From: an uncultured bacterium | GTDB taxonomy: Bacteria; Cyanobacteriota; Vampirovibrionia; Gastranaerophilales; Gastranaerophilaceae | Reading direction: 5' to 3' | NCBI GenBank assembly: GCA_937894665.1 | Contig: CALAWF010000161.1 | Coordinates: 1-7,627, forward strand | DNA length: 7,627 nucleotides | Part shown: piece after piece, positions 1 through 5,618 of the stretch | Numbering within the stretch: the first letter of the stretch is position 1 | Layout: every line of letters starts with the position of its first letter | Notes under the pieces: model-generated | Seen by the model: only the letters and a program-made list of their open reading frames with translations | What the model was told of the DNA's origin: nothing | The model's database searches: none | Made by a program: the position numbers and the translations under genes

Positions 1-612
1 TGCCACTACGAATAAGGCAGCAGATTCCCTTTCAGAAGCTAAGCAACCTAAACGTTTCCACGCTTCCCATTTATTTTGCAATTCGTAAGATACAGGCATA
101 ATCTCCGGATTATGCTGACCATAAAAAGCATCTTTACACTGAACAATCCCAGTATGACAAGGATAATCAAGATTTTTAGATGCCTGAACCAAAGCATTAG
201 TTACATCCAAATCTGCAACTGCAGGAAATTCAATCGGAGCATACTCTTTAGATGTACCTTCCATTCTTATTGCACCTGTTGCAATAACAATATCACCGCC
301 TTTAATGTCAACTTGCATTCCGCCACAAGTACCAACACGTATAAATGTTTTTGCACCGCATTTTACAAGTTCTTCCATTGCAATTGAGGCCGATGGACCT
401 CCGATACCGGTAGAGGTTACACTAACCTTTACACCATCTAAATAACCCGTATATGTAACAAACTCTCTTCTATCTGCCACAAGTTGAGGATTATCAAAAT
501 ACTGTGCAATTTTTTGACACCTTTTAGGATCTCCTGGGAGAATTACATATTCTCCAACATCACCGGCTTTAATACCTACATGATATTGTGTTCCATCATC
601 TGAATATTTCAT
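1..612 (-). CDS. udp: Uridine phosphorylase (5' part, 3' end cut by window edge)
   Basis: This is a nucleoside phosphorylase of the NP-I family. The family cleaves uridine with phosphate to uracil and ribose-1-phosphate in cytosolic pyrimidine salvage. The first 204 codons are present and reading is open to the window edge. Visible hallmarks are the N-terminal phosphate-binding segment LPGDPKR (about residues 29-35), the central STGIGGPSASIAMEEL stretch (about 73-88), RVGTCGG (about 97-103) and EFPAVAD. The closest family pattern I recall is the uridine phosphorylase type with QCKDAFYGQH and a long NKWEAWKRLGCLAS segment. The ATG at 612-610 is supported by an AGGTGA ribosome site at 623-618, 5 nt upstream. 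The normally conserved EME triad reads E194-R195-E196 (codon AGG at 30-28), so a Met that lines the ribose pocket is replaced by Arg. The gene lies 111 bp downstream of skp on the same strand, but a foldback lies between them, so co-transcription is uncertain. Confidence 0.9.
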   Translation of the reverse strand, partial: MKYSDDGTQYHVGIKAGDVGEYVILPGDPKRCQKIAQYFDNPQLVADRREFVTYTGYLDGVKVSVTSTGIGGPSASIAMEELVKCGAKTFIRVGTCGGMQVDIKGGDIVIATGAIRMEGTSKEYAPIEFPAVADLDVTNALVQASKNLDYPCHTGIVQCKDAFYGQHNPEIMPVSYELQNKWEAWKRLGCLASERESAALFVVA

Positions 613-627
613 AAATTTCACCTAATT

Positions 628-714
628 AAGGAAATAAGGAAGAAGGAACATGGAAATAAGTTCATTTATTTTTTTGAACCTATTCCTTTATTTCCTTATA
701 TCCTCTTCCCTTAT
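628..714 (-). repeat. Intergenic foldback between skp and uridine phosphorylase gene
   Basis: The 111-bp gap holds a long imperfect inverted repeat with purine-rich and pyrimidine-rich arms. The inner stem pairs 653-664 with 675-686 around an AT-only 10-nt loop. Its two imperfect pairs are A/C on the plus strand, so they become G-U wobbles in minus-strand RNA, the direction in which skp is transcribed. An outer arm can pair in either of two registers: 628-637 with 688-697 (10 perfect pairs), or 633-648 with 699-714 (imperfect). No clean U-run follows the stem, so it is not a textbook terminator. It may attenuate transcription after skp or be a dispersed repeat. The AAGGAAATAAGGAA motif in its left arm recurs with small changes at 4119-4134. 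Confidence 0.5.
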
Positions 715-723
715 TAATATAAC

Positions 724-1173
724 CTATTGTCCTTTTAATTTTTGAATAATTAAATCAGTAACATCAACACCGCCAACAAAGATTACTTGATCAGACAATA
801 TTGCATCTAATCTTTGTGAAACCATAACTGATTTTGCAGCAGCTTGAACTTGGTTCAAAATTTGAGTTTCTTTATCGCTTCTTAATTTATACAAAGCATC
901 TTGTTTAGCTTTAAATTCGTTAGCAGTTTGAGTTTCAAAATTTTGTTTTTTTAATGGAGTATCCAAAGTTTTGTATTGTTTTTCTTTTTCAAGCATATAT
1001 TGTTGAAGTTCAAGACCTTTTGCATCAATATCTTTTACAGCTTGTTGAGCAGCAGGATAACTGTCTAAAACTTTTTGGTAGTCCAAATAACCAACTTCAG
1101 CATTAGCACTTGTGCCAATTGAGAAAGTCAAACCTACAGCTGCTAATAGAGCCATCAATTTTATTTTTTTCAT
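724..1173 (-). CDS. skp: Skp/OmpH-family periplasmic chaperone
   Basis: Skp/OmpH proteins are small periplasmic chaperones that hold unfolded outer-membrane proteins after Sec export and hand them to the BAM complex. The 149-aa product starts with a Sec signal peptide: MKKIK, a hydrophobic core, and a likely cut after ANA at residue 25. There is no lipobox cysteine. The mature part opens with the family's EVGYLDYQKVL strand. It continues as a long charged helical arm rich in K, Q and E (about residues 40-110), the coiled-coil tentacle of Skp. It ends in the FVGGVDVTDLIIQKLK motif, which resembles the GGxDVTDxVI ending of the OmpH family. The start is fixed by AGGAGG at 1183-1178, 4 nt before ATG. 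The gene begins 24 bp after bamA on the same strand, the usual bamA-skp pairing, so co-transcription is very likely. The lpxD/fabZ/lpxA genes that often follow are absent here; a uridine phosphorylase gene follows instead. Confidence 0.88.
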   Translation of the reverse strand: MKKIKLMALLAAVGLTFSIGTSANAEVGYLDYQKVLDSYPAAQQAVKDIDAKGLELQQYMLEKEKQYKTLDTPLKKQNFETQTANEFKAKQDALYKLRSDKETQILNQVQAAAKSVMVSQRLDAILSDQVIFVGGVDVTDLIIQKLKGQ

Positions 1174-1177
1174 AGTT

Positions 1178-1183
1178 CCTCCT
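1178..1183 (-). promoter_or_regulatory. Ribosome binding site of skp
   Basis: A full AGGAGG lies 4 nt before the ATG. It is the strongest Shine-Dalgarno in the window and lies in the 24-bp bamA-skp gap, consistent with high translation of an abundant chaperone from a shared mRNA. Confidence 0.75.
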
Positions 1184-1197
1184 ATTTATTTTTATAA

Positions 1198-3207
1198 TTA
1201 ATATAATAAATCACCTACACCAAATGTAAAGTATCCATTTTTAGAACCGTTATGACCAGGATTTGTAAGTGGAATACCATAATCGATTGATAATGGTCCC
1301 ATTCCAGGAATAAATACTTTTAAGCCGACACCGGCAGATACTGCATACATTGGTCTGTCATAAAGTTTGTTAGTAATAGTACCATCAAATACTTTACCTG
1401 CATCGGCCCAAACTGTGAATCTCAAATTGTTCAAGAAAGCAATTCTTGTTCTGTCCAAGAACGGAATTGGAGTTGCAAATTCAGCAGAACCCATTACGAA
1501 AGCATTACCAGTACCAACACCACTCATCTTGAACCCTCTAACAGTATAAGGTCCACCTAAACGATAAGCCATAACTTCCGGAATATCGCCATGTATTGCA
1601 CCACCACCTTTAACAGTGAATGATAAAGATGATTTCTTCGCAACAGGAACATATTGTTTAATCATACCGGTAAGTTTACCGTTTGTTTTATCAAATCCGT
1701 TCAAGCCAATGTTTTCATCAAATCTCAAACTTGCCATTGTTCCGTGTCTTGTTACAGTCGCAGAATCTCTTGTATCATACAATAATGCAGGACTCAAAGA
1801 TAAGAACAAACCGCCTTCTAATTGTTTTGCACGATCAGAAATTGGAACATTATACTTTCTATACAATGCAGAAATTCCATTGAAATCACCTTCTTTAACA
1901 TCAATATTTTCTGCACCTAAGCTGAATGTTGCAGTAGCGTGTCTATTGAATTTAAGTTTGTGAGCAACTGTAACTTCACCACCATATCTTCTTTCAACTG
2001 CCAACGGAACTTGGTAAGAACCAAAATCTCTGAAGAAAATTCTGGTATTCAAAGAAGTATCAGCATTATAGAAATATGGTTTGAAATAACTTAATTCAGC
2101 TTGAATATTCATGTGATCTTTTACAGATGAATCGTTAAGAATTACACCGGTACCAACCAAACCTGTTAAAGAAAGTCTTTCACATCTGCCACGGAAGTTA
2201 TTTTCTGTAATCCCCATAGAACCAAACAAACCTGTAACGGTATCCAAACCACCACCAACAGAAATGCTTGCAGTTCTTTGTTCTTGAATTTTTATTGTAA
2301 TGTCATACGCATCAGGAATATCTTCACTCGGTTCAATTTCTCTTGTTACATCTTTGAATGCTTGTGTTGCGTATAATCTTACCAAATCTTCTTTAATAAG
2401 ATTTTCATTATAAATCATTCCCGGTTCTGTTAAAATATTTCTAGCAACGATATAGTCTTTAGTTTTTTCGTTACCTTCAATCATGATTTTGTCAATGATA
2501 CCCTCTTTGATACTAATATTGATAGTTCCATCAGGGTCATCTGTAACAGAATCGATCCTCGCAAGAATATAACCTTTGTCTTGGTACAATTCTTGAATTT
2601 TGGAGATTGCAATGTTTAGTTGAGTAATATTTTGAGGTTTTCCTTTCATACCAGTCAATGTCGCCAAAATATCTTCGGTAGAAATTACGGAATTACCTTC
2701 AATTGTAAAATCTTTTACAGGGATATTTTCTTCCACAACAATTTTTACAGAAACTGTACCATCCGGATTAGTCGTCGGGATAGCTTTCATTTTTTCAGTA
2801 AAATATCCTGTTTCATAGATAGTTTTGAGGTCTGTTTGCATCTTTTCACGGGTATATTCTCCACCAACCTTCATTTGCATTTTGTCTGTAATTTCAGATT
2901 GTGGAACAGAATTTAACCCATAAAATTCAATATTTTTAATAGTTTTATTTTCTTTACTAACAGAAGAGCTTGTTGTTTGAGCAGATAAATTTGTTGGATA
3001 TTGTTTTGTAGAAATATCCGGAATTTGATTATTTGTTGGCGATGTATATTTTTCAAACACAGTATTTGCATAGTCGTTGTTATACTGGACAGCATCATCA
3101 GTGAGACCCATTCCTCCCCAAACATCATCTACAGCAAAGCTGGAATTTTGGGATAAAAATACCAAAATAGCTGCAAATACTAACTTTTTTGTAACATTAA
3201 AGTTCAA
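1198..3207 (-). CDS. bamA: Outer membrane assembly factor BamA (Omp85), TTG start
   Basis: This is the central beta-barrel insertase of the outer membrane, 669 aa. In order: signal peptide with likely cut after SFA (residue 25); an N/Q/S/T-rich linker (about 26-87); POTRA 1 (about 88-161, opening with KTIKNIEFYGLNSV); POTRA 2 (about 162-236, VKDFTIEGNSVI); POTRA 3 (about 237-310, IDKIMIEGNEKTK); then a 16-strand-type Omp85 barrel (about 311-669). The conserved VRGF of barrel loop 6 is at 556-559. The chain ends in an aromatic residue (FTFGVGDLLY), as outer-membrane barrels do. E. coli BamA has five POTRAs; three with an N-terminal linker is the cyanobacterial arrangement. The start codon is TTG at 3207-3205, chosen because AAGGAA (3219-3214) sits 6 nt upstream and the signal peptide begins directly after it; no in-frame ATG lies nearby. 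It follows rsmI by 81 bp and precedes skp by 24 bp. Confidence 0.93.
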   Translation of the reverse strand: MNFNVTKKLVFAAILVFLSQNSSFAVDDVWGGMGLTDDAVQYNNDYANTVFEKYTSPTNNQIPDISTKQYPTNLSAQTTSSSVSKENKTIKNIEFYGLNSVPQSEITDKMQMKVGGEYTREKMQTDLKTIYETGYFTEKMKAIPTTNPDGTVSVKIVVEENIPVKDFTIEGNSVISTEDILATLTGMKGKPQNITQLNIAISKIQELYQDKGYILARIDSVTDDPDGTINISIKEGIIDKIMIEGNEKTKDYIVARNILTEPGMIYNENLIKEDLVRLYATQAFKDVTREIEPSEDIPDAYDITIKIQEQRTASISVGGGLDTVTGLFGSMGITENNFRGRCERLSLTGLVGTGVILNDSSVKDHMNIQAELSYFKPYFYNADTSLNTRIFFRDFGSYQVPLAVERRYGGEVTVAHKLKFNRHATATFSLGAENIDVKEGDFNGISALYRKYNVPISDRAKQLEGGLFLSLSPALLYDTRDSATVTRHGTMASLRFDENIGLNGFDKTNGKLTGMIKQYVPVAKKSSLSFTVKGGGAIHGDIPEVMAYRLGGPYTVRGFKMSGVGTGNAFVMGSAEFATPIPFLDRTRIAFLNNLRFTVWADAGKVFDGTITNKLYDRPMYAVSAGVGLKVFIPGMGPLSIDYGIPLTNPGHNGSKNGYFTFGVGDLLY

Positions 3208-3213
3208 AATATA

Positions 3214-3219
3214 TTCCTT
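3214..3219 (-). promoter_or_regulatory. Ribosome binding site deciding the TTG start of bamA
   Basis: AAGGAA lies 6 nt upstream of the TTG at 3207-3205. No in-frame ATG is available near the signal-peptide N-terminus (the nearby ATG at 3197-3195 is out of frame), so this site supports initiation at TTG. Confidence 0.65.
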
Positions 3220-3247
3220 AACAAACTCTCACTACTCTCCACTAAAA

Positions 3248-3277
3248 AGTTTAGCATAAATTCATGAAAAAGTACAA
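3248..3277 (-). promoter_or_regulatory. Possible promoter of bamA-skp
   Basis: On the minus strand an extended -10 (TGC then TAAACT at 3253-3248) lies 18 bp downstream of a weak -35, TTGTAC (3277-3272). It would give a transcript starting near 3241 with a roughly 34-nt leader before the bamA TTG. The -10 matches the consensus poorly and the region is AT-rich, so read-through from rsmI is an alternative. Confidence 0.35.
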
Positions 3278-3288
3278 AAAATTTACAT

Positions 3289-4101
3289 CTATTTACCTAT
3301 TGCAAGTTTGTAAATTTTATTTTTGTTAAAGCCGTATAATTCAGACAAAATCACGGAAATATCCTTCGCACTAAAACCTTTATCCTGCAATAATTTTATC
3401 TTATTTTCAATTTCATTTTCTTCAGAATTTTTTTCACTGCGAAAAATCATCACAACAAATTCGCCTTTTGAAATATTTTCCTCAAAATATTTGATAACAT
3501 TTTCAATTTTATCTATAACAACTTCTTCAAAAACTTTAGTAAGCTCACGCCCGACAGCAACTTTTGCATCGGGTCTTACTTTTTGAATAATTTTAAGGGT
3601 ATTTATAATTCTATTAGGTGATTCATAAAATACAAAATCATCATTTATATAATCTTTTGCAATATTTTCAATCTGAATTTGAGTTTTAGGTAAAAAACCC
3701 ACAAATGAAAATTTTTCATCCACTCTTGAAACTCTTGAAAGAAAAGTAACAACTGCATTTGCTCCAGGAAGAGAGGTTAGAGAAAAACCTCGTTCAGTTA
3801 ACTCTTTCACAATTACAGAGCCTGGGTCGCAAATTAATGGAGTTCCGGCGTCAGAAACAAGAGCCATTTTCCCTCCACCTTCTATAAATTCAACAATTTG
3901 AGAAATACGTTCTTTTTCATTGTACTTGTGATAAGAAACGCATTTTGTCTTGATATTAAAATGGTTTAGAAGTTTTTGAGTTACTCTGCTATCCTCACAA
4001 GCAATCAAATCAACTGATTTCAAAACTTCAATTGCACGTAATGTAATATCTTCCAAATTTCCGATAGGTGTCGGAACTATATAAAAATCAAATTCTTTCA
4101 T
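3289..4101 (-). CDS. rsmI: 16S rRNA (cytidine1402-2'-O)-methyltransferase RsmI
   Basis: RsmI uses S-adenosylmethionine to 2'-O-methylate C1402 of 16S rRNA in the decoding centre, in the cytosol. The 270-aa product is close to the family length (286 in E. coli). It has the tetrapyrrole-methylase fold signatures: VPTPIGNLEDIT at about 9-20, CEDSRVT at 35-41, LVSDAGTPLICDPG at 81-94 (family usually SDPG), LPGANAVV near 113-120, and FYESPNRI in the second half. A C-terminal helical tail (FSAKDISVILSELYGFNKNKIYKLA) matches the small domain seen at the end of RsmI. The start is ATG at 4101-4099. No Shine-Dalgarno precedes it; instead a TATAAT ends 6 bp before the ATG, suggesting a leaderless message. 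It lies between a hypothetical membrane protein gene (85 bp upstream, with a hairpin between) and bamA. Confidence 0.95.
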   Translation of the reverse strand: MKEFDFYIVPTPIGNLEDITLRAIEVLKSVDLIACEDSRVTQKLLNHFNIKTKCVSYHKYNEKERISQIVEFIEGGGKMALVSDAGTPLICDPGSVIVKELTERGFSLTSLPGANAVVTFLSRVSRVDEKFSFVGFLPKTQIQIENIAKDYINDDFVFYESPNRIINTLKIIQKVRPDAKVAVGRELTKVFEEVVIDKIENVIKYFEENISKGEFVVMIFRSEKNSEENEIENKIKLLQDKGFSAKDISVILSELYGFNKNKIYKLAIGK

Positions 4102-4107
4102 AACTTG

Positions 4108-4136
4108 ATTATAAGATAAAAGGGAATAAGGAACAA
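4108..4136 (-). promoter_or_regulatory. Candidate leaderless promoter of rsmI
   Basis: A perfect TATAAT (4113-4108) lies exactly 6 bp before the rsmI ATG, so the usual +1 falls on the A of ATG. At 17-bp spacing a partial -35, TTGTTC (4136-4131), lies in the 3' arm of the upstream hairpin. The bases between -10 and ATG (CAAGTT) contain no Shine-Dalgarno. AT-rich DNA yields chance TATAAT boxes, so this is a prediction. Confidence 0.4.
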
Positions 4137-4162
4137 GTCAGAACATTAGTCCCGACCTGTTC
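4131..4162 (-). repeat. 14-bp intergenic hairpin upstream of rsmI (weak terminator or repeat)
   Basis: 4131-4144 pairs with 4149-4162 around a 4-nt loop (4145-4148). Eleven pairs are Watson-Crick. The other three are A/C on the plus strand and therefore U-G in minus-strand RNA, so the stem is complete only in RNA made from the gene strand. After the stem the minus strand reads a moderately U-rich CTTATTCCCTTTT, not a clean U-run, so a weak terminator for the hypothetical gene is possible. The flanking AAGGGAATAAGGAACA (4119-4134) matches 628-643 at 14 of 16 positions, hinting at a dispersed element. Confidence 0.55.
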
Positions 4163-4186
4163 AATTTAAATTTTATTTTATTATAT

Positions 4187-4642
4187 CTAGTGAACTTCTA
4201 TATCTTCTGGATCTTGAGTTCTACAATAAATATAAGCTGCAAGACCTCCAACAAATGGAAGACAAGCACCTGCTAATGTTCCTATAGTTTGATCACGTCT
4301 AATCTTCTTAATTAGCTTTTTATCTTGATGTTTATCTAAATCAAATTTTTCAGCAATTGTATCATCAGACCTAAAAGCATAATATAATGTACTAAAAATA
4401 CCACCGACCATTGACCAGCCAACGGCTTTAGTTCTCGCTTTTTGGATAATTGCTTGCTTATCAGCTTTTGTTAATTCTTTTTTACCTTCTTTGTGTTGAA
4501 TTTCTAAAGTATCTTCAGGCATTTCAGCTTTCATTGCAAGAATGTCTTGATTATCTGTTAATGCTTCAGCCTTTTCAGCTTTTCCTTTAAAATTTACATA
4601 ATTTACCGGACTATAATTTGAAATACCTGAAACTGCAACCAT
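4187..4642 (-). CDS. Hypothetical two-helix membrane protein with N-terminal VNFKG
   Basis: I do not recognise a family for this 151-aa product. Residues 1-20 are a short non-signal segment ending in NYVNFKG. Residues 21-72 are charged and probably helical (rich in K, E, A, Q). Two hydrophobic, glycine-rich segments follow, at about 73-90 (AVGWSMVGGIFSTLYYAF) and 119-140 (IGTLAGACLPFVGGLAAYIYC), separated by a basic and acidic loop (RSDD...KKIRRDQ). This is a helical hairpin topology with both ends on the same side. There is no catalytic motif. GAAAGGT at 4655-4649 lies 6 nt before the ATG and supports the start. From memory, short proteins with a similar N-terminal (V/I)NF(K/G) tag are common in Gastranaerophilales genomes; this is not verified. 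The gene stands alone between the structured intergenic region upstream and the rsmI hairpin downstream. Confidence 0.75.
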   Translation of the reverse strand: MVAVSGISNYSPVNYVNFKGKAEKAEALTDNQDILAMKAEMPEDTLEIQHKEGKKELTKADKQAIIQKARTKAVGWSMVGGIFSTLYYAFRSDDTIAEKFDLDKHQDKKLIKKIRRDQTIGTLAGACLPFVGGLAAYIYCRTQDPEDIEVH

Positions 4643-4671
4643 ATTAAAACCTTTCTATTTTCACACTACGC

Positions 4672-4677
4672 ATTATA
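4672..4677 (-). promoter_or_regulatory. -10 box of the hypothetical membrane protein gene
   Basis: TATAAT on the minus strand places +1 near 4665, giving a roughly 23-nt leader that contains the GAAAGGT ribosome site. No good -35 is visible. Two further TATAAT boxes lie upstream at 4757-4752 and 4740-4735, the latter preceded by TG as an extended -10, so the gene may have several starts. Confidence 0.4.
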
Positions 4678-4795
4678 ATAAAAACAAGTATTTTTAATTT
4701 TTTGCATGAGAATAGATAAATTTTACCCCACCACATTATATCATATAAAGCATTATAACTGGATTTGAGGTATTTCGAAATTTAGATTTACATTC

Positions 4796-4804
4796 TGTTA
4801 CAAT
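4796..4804 (+). promoter_or_regulatory. Possible extended -10 reading into the structured region
   Basis: TGT followed by TACAAT (4799-4804) would start a plus-strand transcript near 4811, just before the first hairpin. No recognisable -35 lies at standard spacing. There is no downstream plus-strand gene before ispF, which is on the other strand, so any product would be noncoding. Confidence 0.22.
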
Positions 4805-4820
4805 TGAAGGAAGTTTTAAT

Positions 4821-4840
4821 GTCGGCTTGGTAAAGCCGAC
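4821..4840. repeat. Perfect 8-bp GC-rich hairpin (GTCGGCTT/AAGCCGAC)
   Basis: GTCGGCTT and AAGCCGAC form a perfect stem around GGTA. Neither strand has a following U-run, so it does not look like an intrinsic terminator. The AGCCGACC motif of its right arm (4834-4841) recurs at 4901-4908. It resembles REP-type palindromes. Confidence 0.6.
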
Positions 4841-4927
4841 CTACATAACTGCGGATTTTGGCAAGAGCAAAGCTCGTCCAGTGGAGGGTTGCGTTGAGCC
4901 AGCCGACCCGTCAATAATACAAGACCG

Positions 4928-4970
4928 TTTCAGGATCTCAAGCTAGTGCGTTCGGATAGAGATTCTGAAA
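4928..4970. repeat. 12-bp inverted repeat (TTTCAGGATCTC/GAGATTCTGAAA)
   Basis: Arms 4928-4939 and 4959-4970 pair at 11 of 12 positions. The exception is G/T on the plus strand, a wobble in plus-strand RNA but a C/A clash in minus-strand RNA. The loop is 19 nt. The GATTCTGAAA arm resembles the half-sites of dispersed 'TTCAGAATGA' palindromes that I recall from several bacterial genomes. Confidence 0.55.
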
Positions 4971-5049
4971 TAAATCGGACAGTGCAAATATAATACCTTA
5001 CGTTCGGTCAGAGTTTCTTCGGGGGTAATTTGCAAAATAATATTACATT
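4949..5049. repeat. Degenerate ~50-bp direct tandem duplication
   Basis: Two adjacent units start at 4949 and 5001. Their first 18 bases (CGTTCGGATAGAGATTCT and CGTTCGGTCAGAGTTTCT) match at 15 positions. Their ends both carry TGCAAA followed by a TAATAC/TAATATTAC-like AT stretch. The middles have diverged. A related CTCTGAATGACG at 5065-5076 can fold back on TCAGAG at 5008-5013. Confidence 0.4.
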
Positions 5050-5114
5050 CGCTACAGTTTATCCCTCTGAATGACGTAACCATAATGAACCTATAGACTT
5101 ATATACTTTTCACA

Positions 5115-5594
5115 TTAGCTGATAAATTCCAACAACACAACCGCATTAGACTCAATTGCAAGTTTTTGACCTACAGCATCCAGTTTTTCTTTTGTTTTAG
5201 CTTTTATAGAAAAATCATCGGGATTAGTATTTAAAATTTTGCACAAAACTTCTTTCATCTTTGGAATATATGGCATCATTTTTGGAGCTTGAGCAATAAT
5301 ATTACTATCTATATTTACAACTTTATAACCCTTTGACTGAATAAGTTCGTAAACATGTTTAAGTAAAATCGTACTATCTATATCTTTATATTTTGGATCA
5401 GTATCAGGAAAAAGAGTTCCAATATCATCCAATGCTAAAGCCCCAAGCATTGCATCAATTATTGCATGTATAAGTACATCCGCATCAGAATGTCCGAGAA
5501 GTCCTTTTTCGTGAGTAATTTTCACTCCCCCAAGTATTAAATCTCTTCCCTCAACAAGTTTGTGAATATCATATCCAATGCCGATTCTATACAT
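5115..5594 (-). CDS. ispF: 2-C-methyl-D-erythritol 2,4-cyclodiphosphate synthase IspF
   Basis: IspF catalyses the fifth step of the MEP isoprenoid pathway. It cyclises CDP-ME-2-phosphate to ME-2,4-cyclodiphosphate with release of CMP, as a cytosolic trimer with active sites between subunits. The 159-aa length is typical. The metal ligands are visible as D9 and H11 in GIGYDIH and H43 in SDADVLIHAIIDA. FPDTDPKY follows at 62-69, and the C-terminal IKAKTKEKLDAVGQ...AVVLLE block matches the family. The ATG at 5594-5592 is chosen over an upstream in-frame start at 5660 because AAAAGGAG (5608-5601) lies 6 nt before it and the conserved MYRIGIGYD N-terminus begins there; the extra 22 residues would overlap the promoter. 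The gene is divergent from the zinc-ribbon protein gene and has no MEP-pathway neighbour in view. Confidence 0.95.
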   Translation of the reverse strand: MYRIGIGYDIHKLVEGRDLILGGVKITHEKGLLGHSDADVLIHAIIDAMLGALALDDIGTLFPDTDPKYKDIDSTILLKHVYELIQSKGYKVVNIDSNIIAQAPKMMPYIPKMKEVLCKILNTNPDDFSIKAKTKEKLDAVGQKLAIESNAVVLLEFIS

Positions 5595-5618
5595 TTTTAT
5601 CTCCTTTTGATTAAAGAA

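Larger units (their letters stand above)
4643..5114. other. 472-bp gene-free region with a structured, G+C-richer core
   Basis: No plausible coding frame spans this gap. The left third (4643-4800) is AT-rich and carries minus-strand -10 boxes for the hypothetical gene. The core (about 4811-5076) differs in base composition from its flanks. It contains a perfect 8-bp hairpin (4821-4840), a small GAGC/GCTC hairpin (4865-4875), a 6-bp GGGTTG/CGACCC stem (4886-4891 with 4904-4909), a 12-bp stem (4928-4939 with 4959-4970) and a degenerate ~50-bp tandem duplication (4949-5049). I do not recognise a known RNA family, and there is no tRNA T-loop. It could be an unannotated RNA or a pile-up of decayed palindromic repeats. 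Confidence 0.6.

Noticed and set aside
76..387. Plus-strand open frame of 103 codons
   Set aside because: It lies fully antisense to the uridine phosphorylase gene, has Cys/Asn/Ser-rich low-quality sequence and no ribosome site or family match.
1616..1963. Plus-strand open frame of 115 codons inside bamA
   Set aside because: It is antisense to the conserved BamA barrel; the frame stays open because of the codon pattern of bamA, and no motif is present.
2913..3128. Minus-strand 71-codon frame overlapping the start of bamA
   Set aside because: It is a frame-shifted reading of the bamA N-terminal region; the bamA frame has a signal peptide and POTRA domains.
4821..4840. Intrinsic terminator at the GTCGGCTT/AAGCCGAC hairpin
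   Set aside because: The stem is strong but neither strand has a U-run directly after it.
4921..5076. tRNA or other standard RNA gene suggested by GTTCGG segments
   Set aside because: There is no GTTCRANNC T-loop with matching acceptor stem; the GTTCGG segments are parts of a direct repeat.
4643..5114. CRISPR array or insertion-sequence remnant
   Set aside because: There are only two diverged ~50-bp units with no regular repeat-spacer alternation, and no transposase fragment or target-site duplication was seen.
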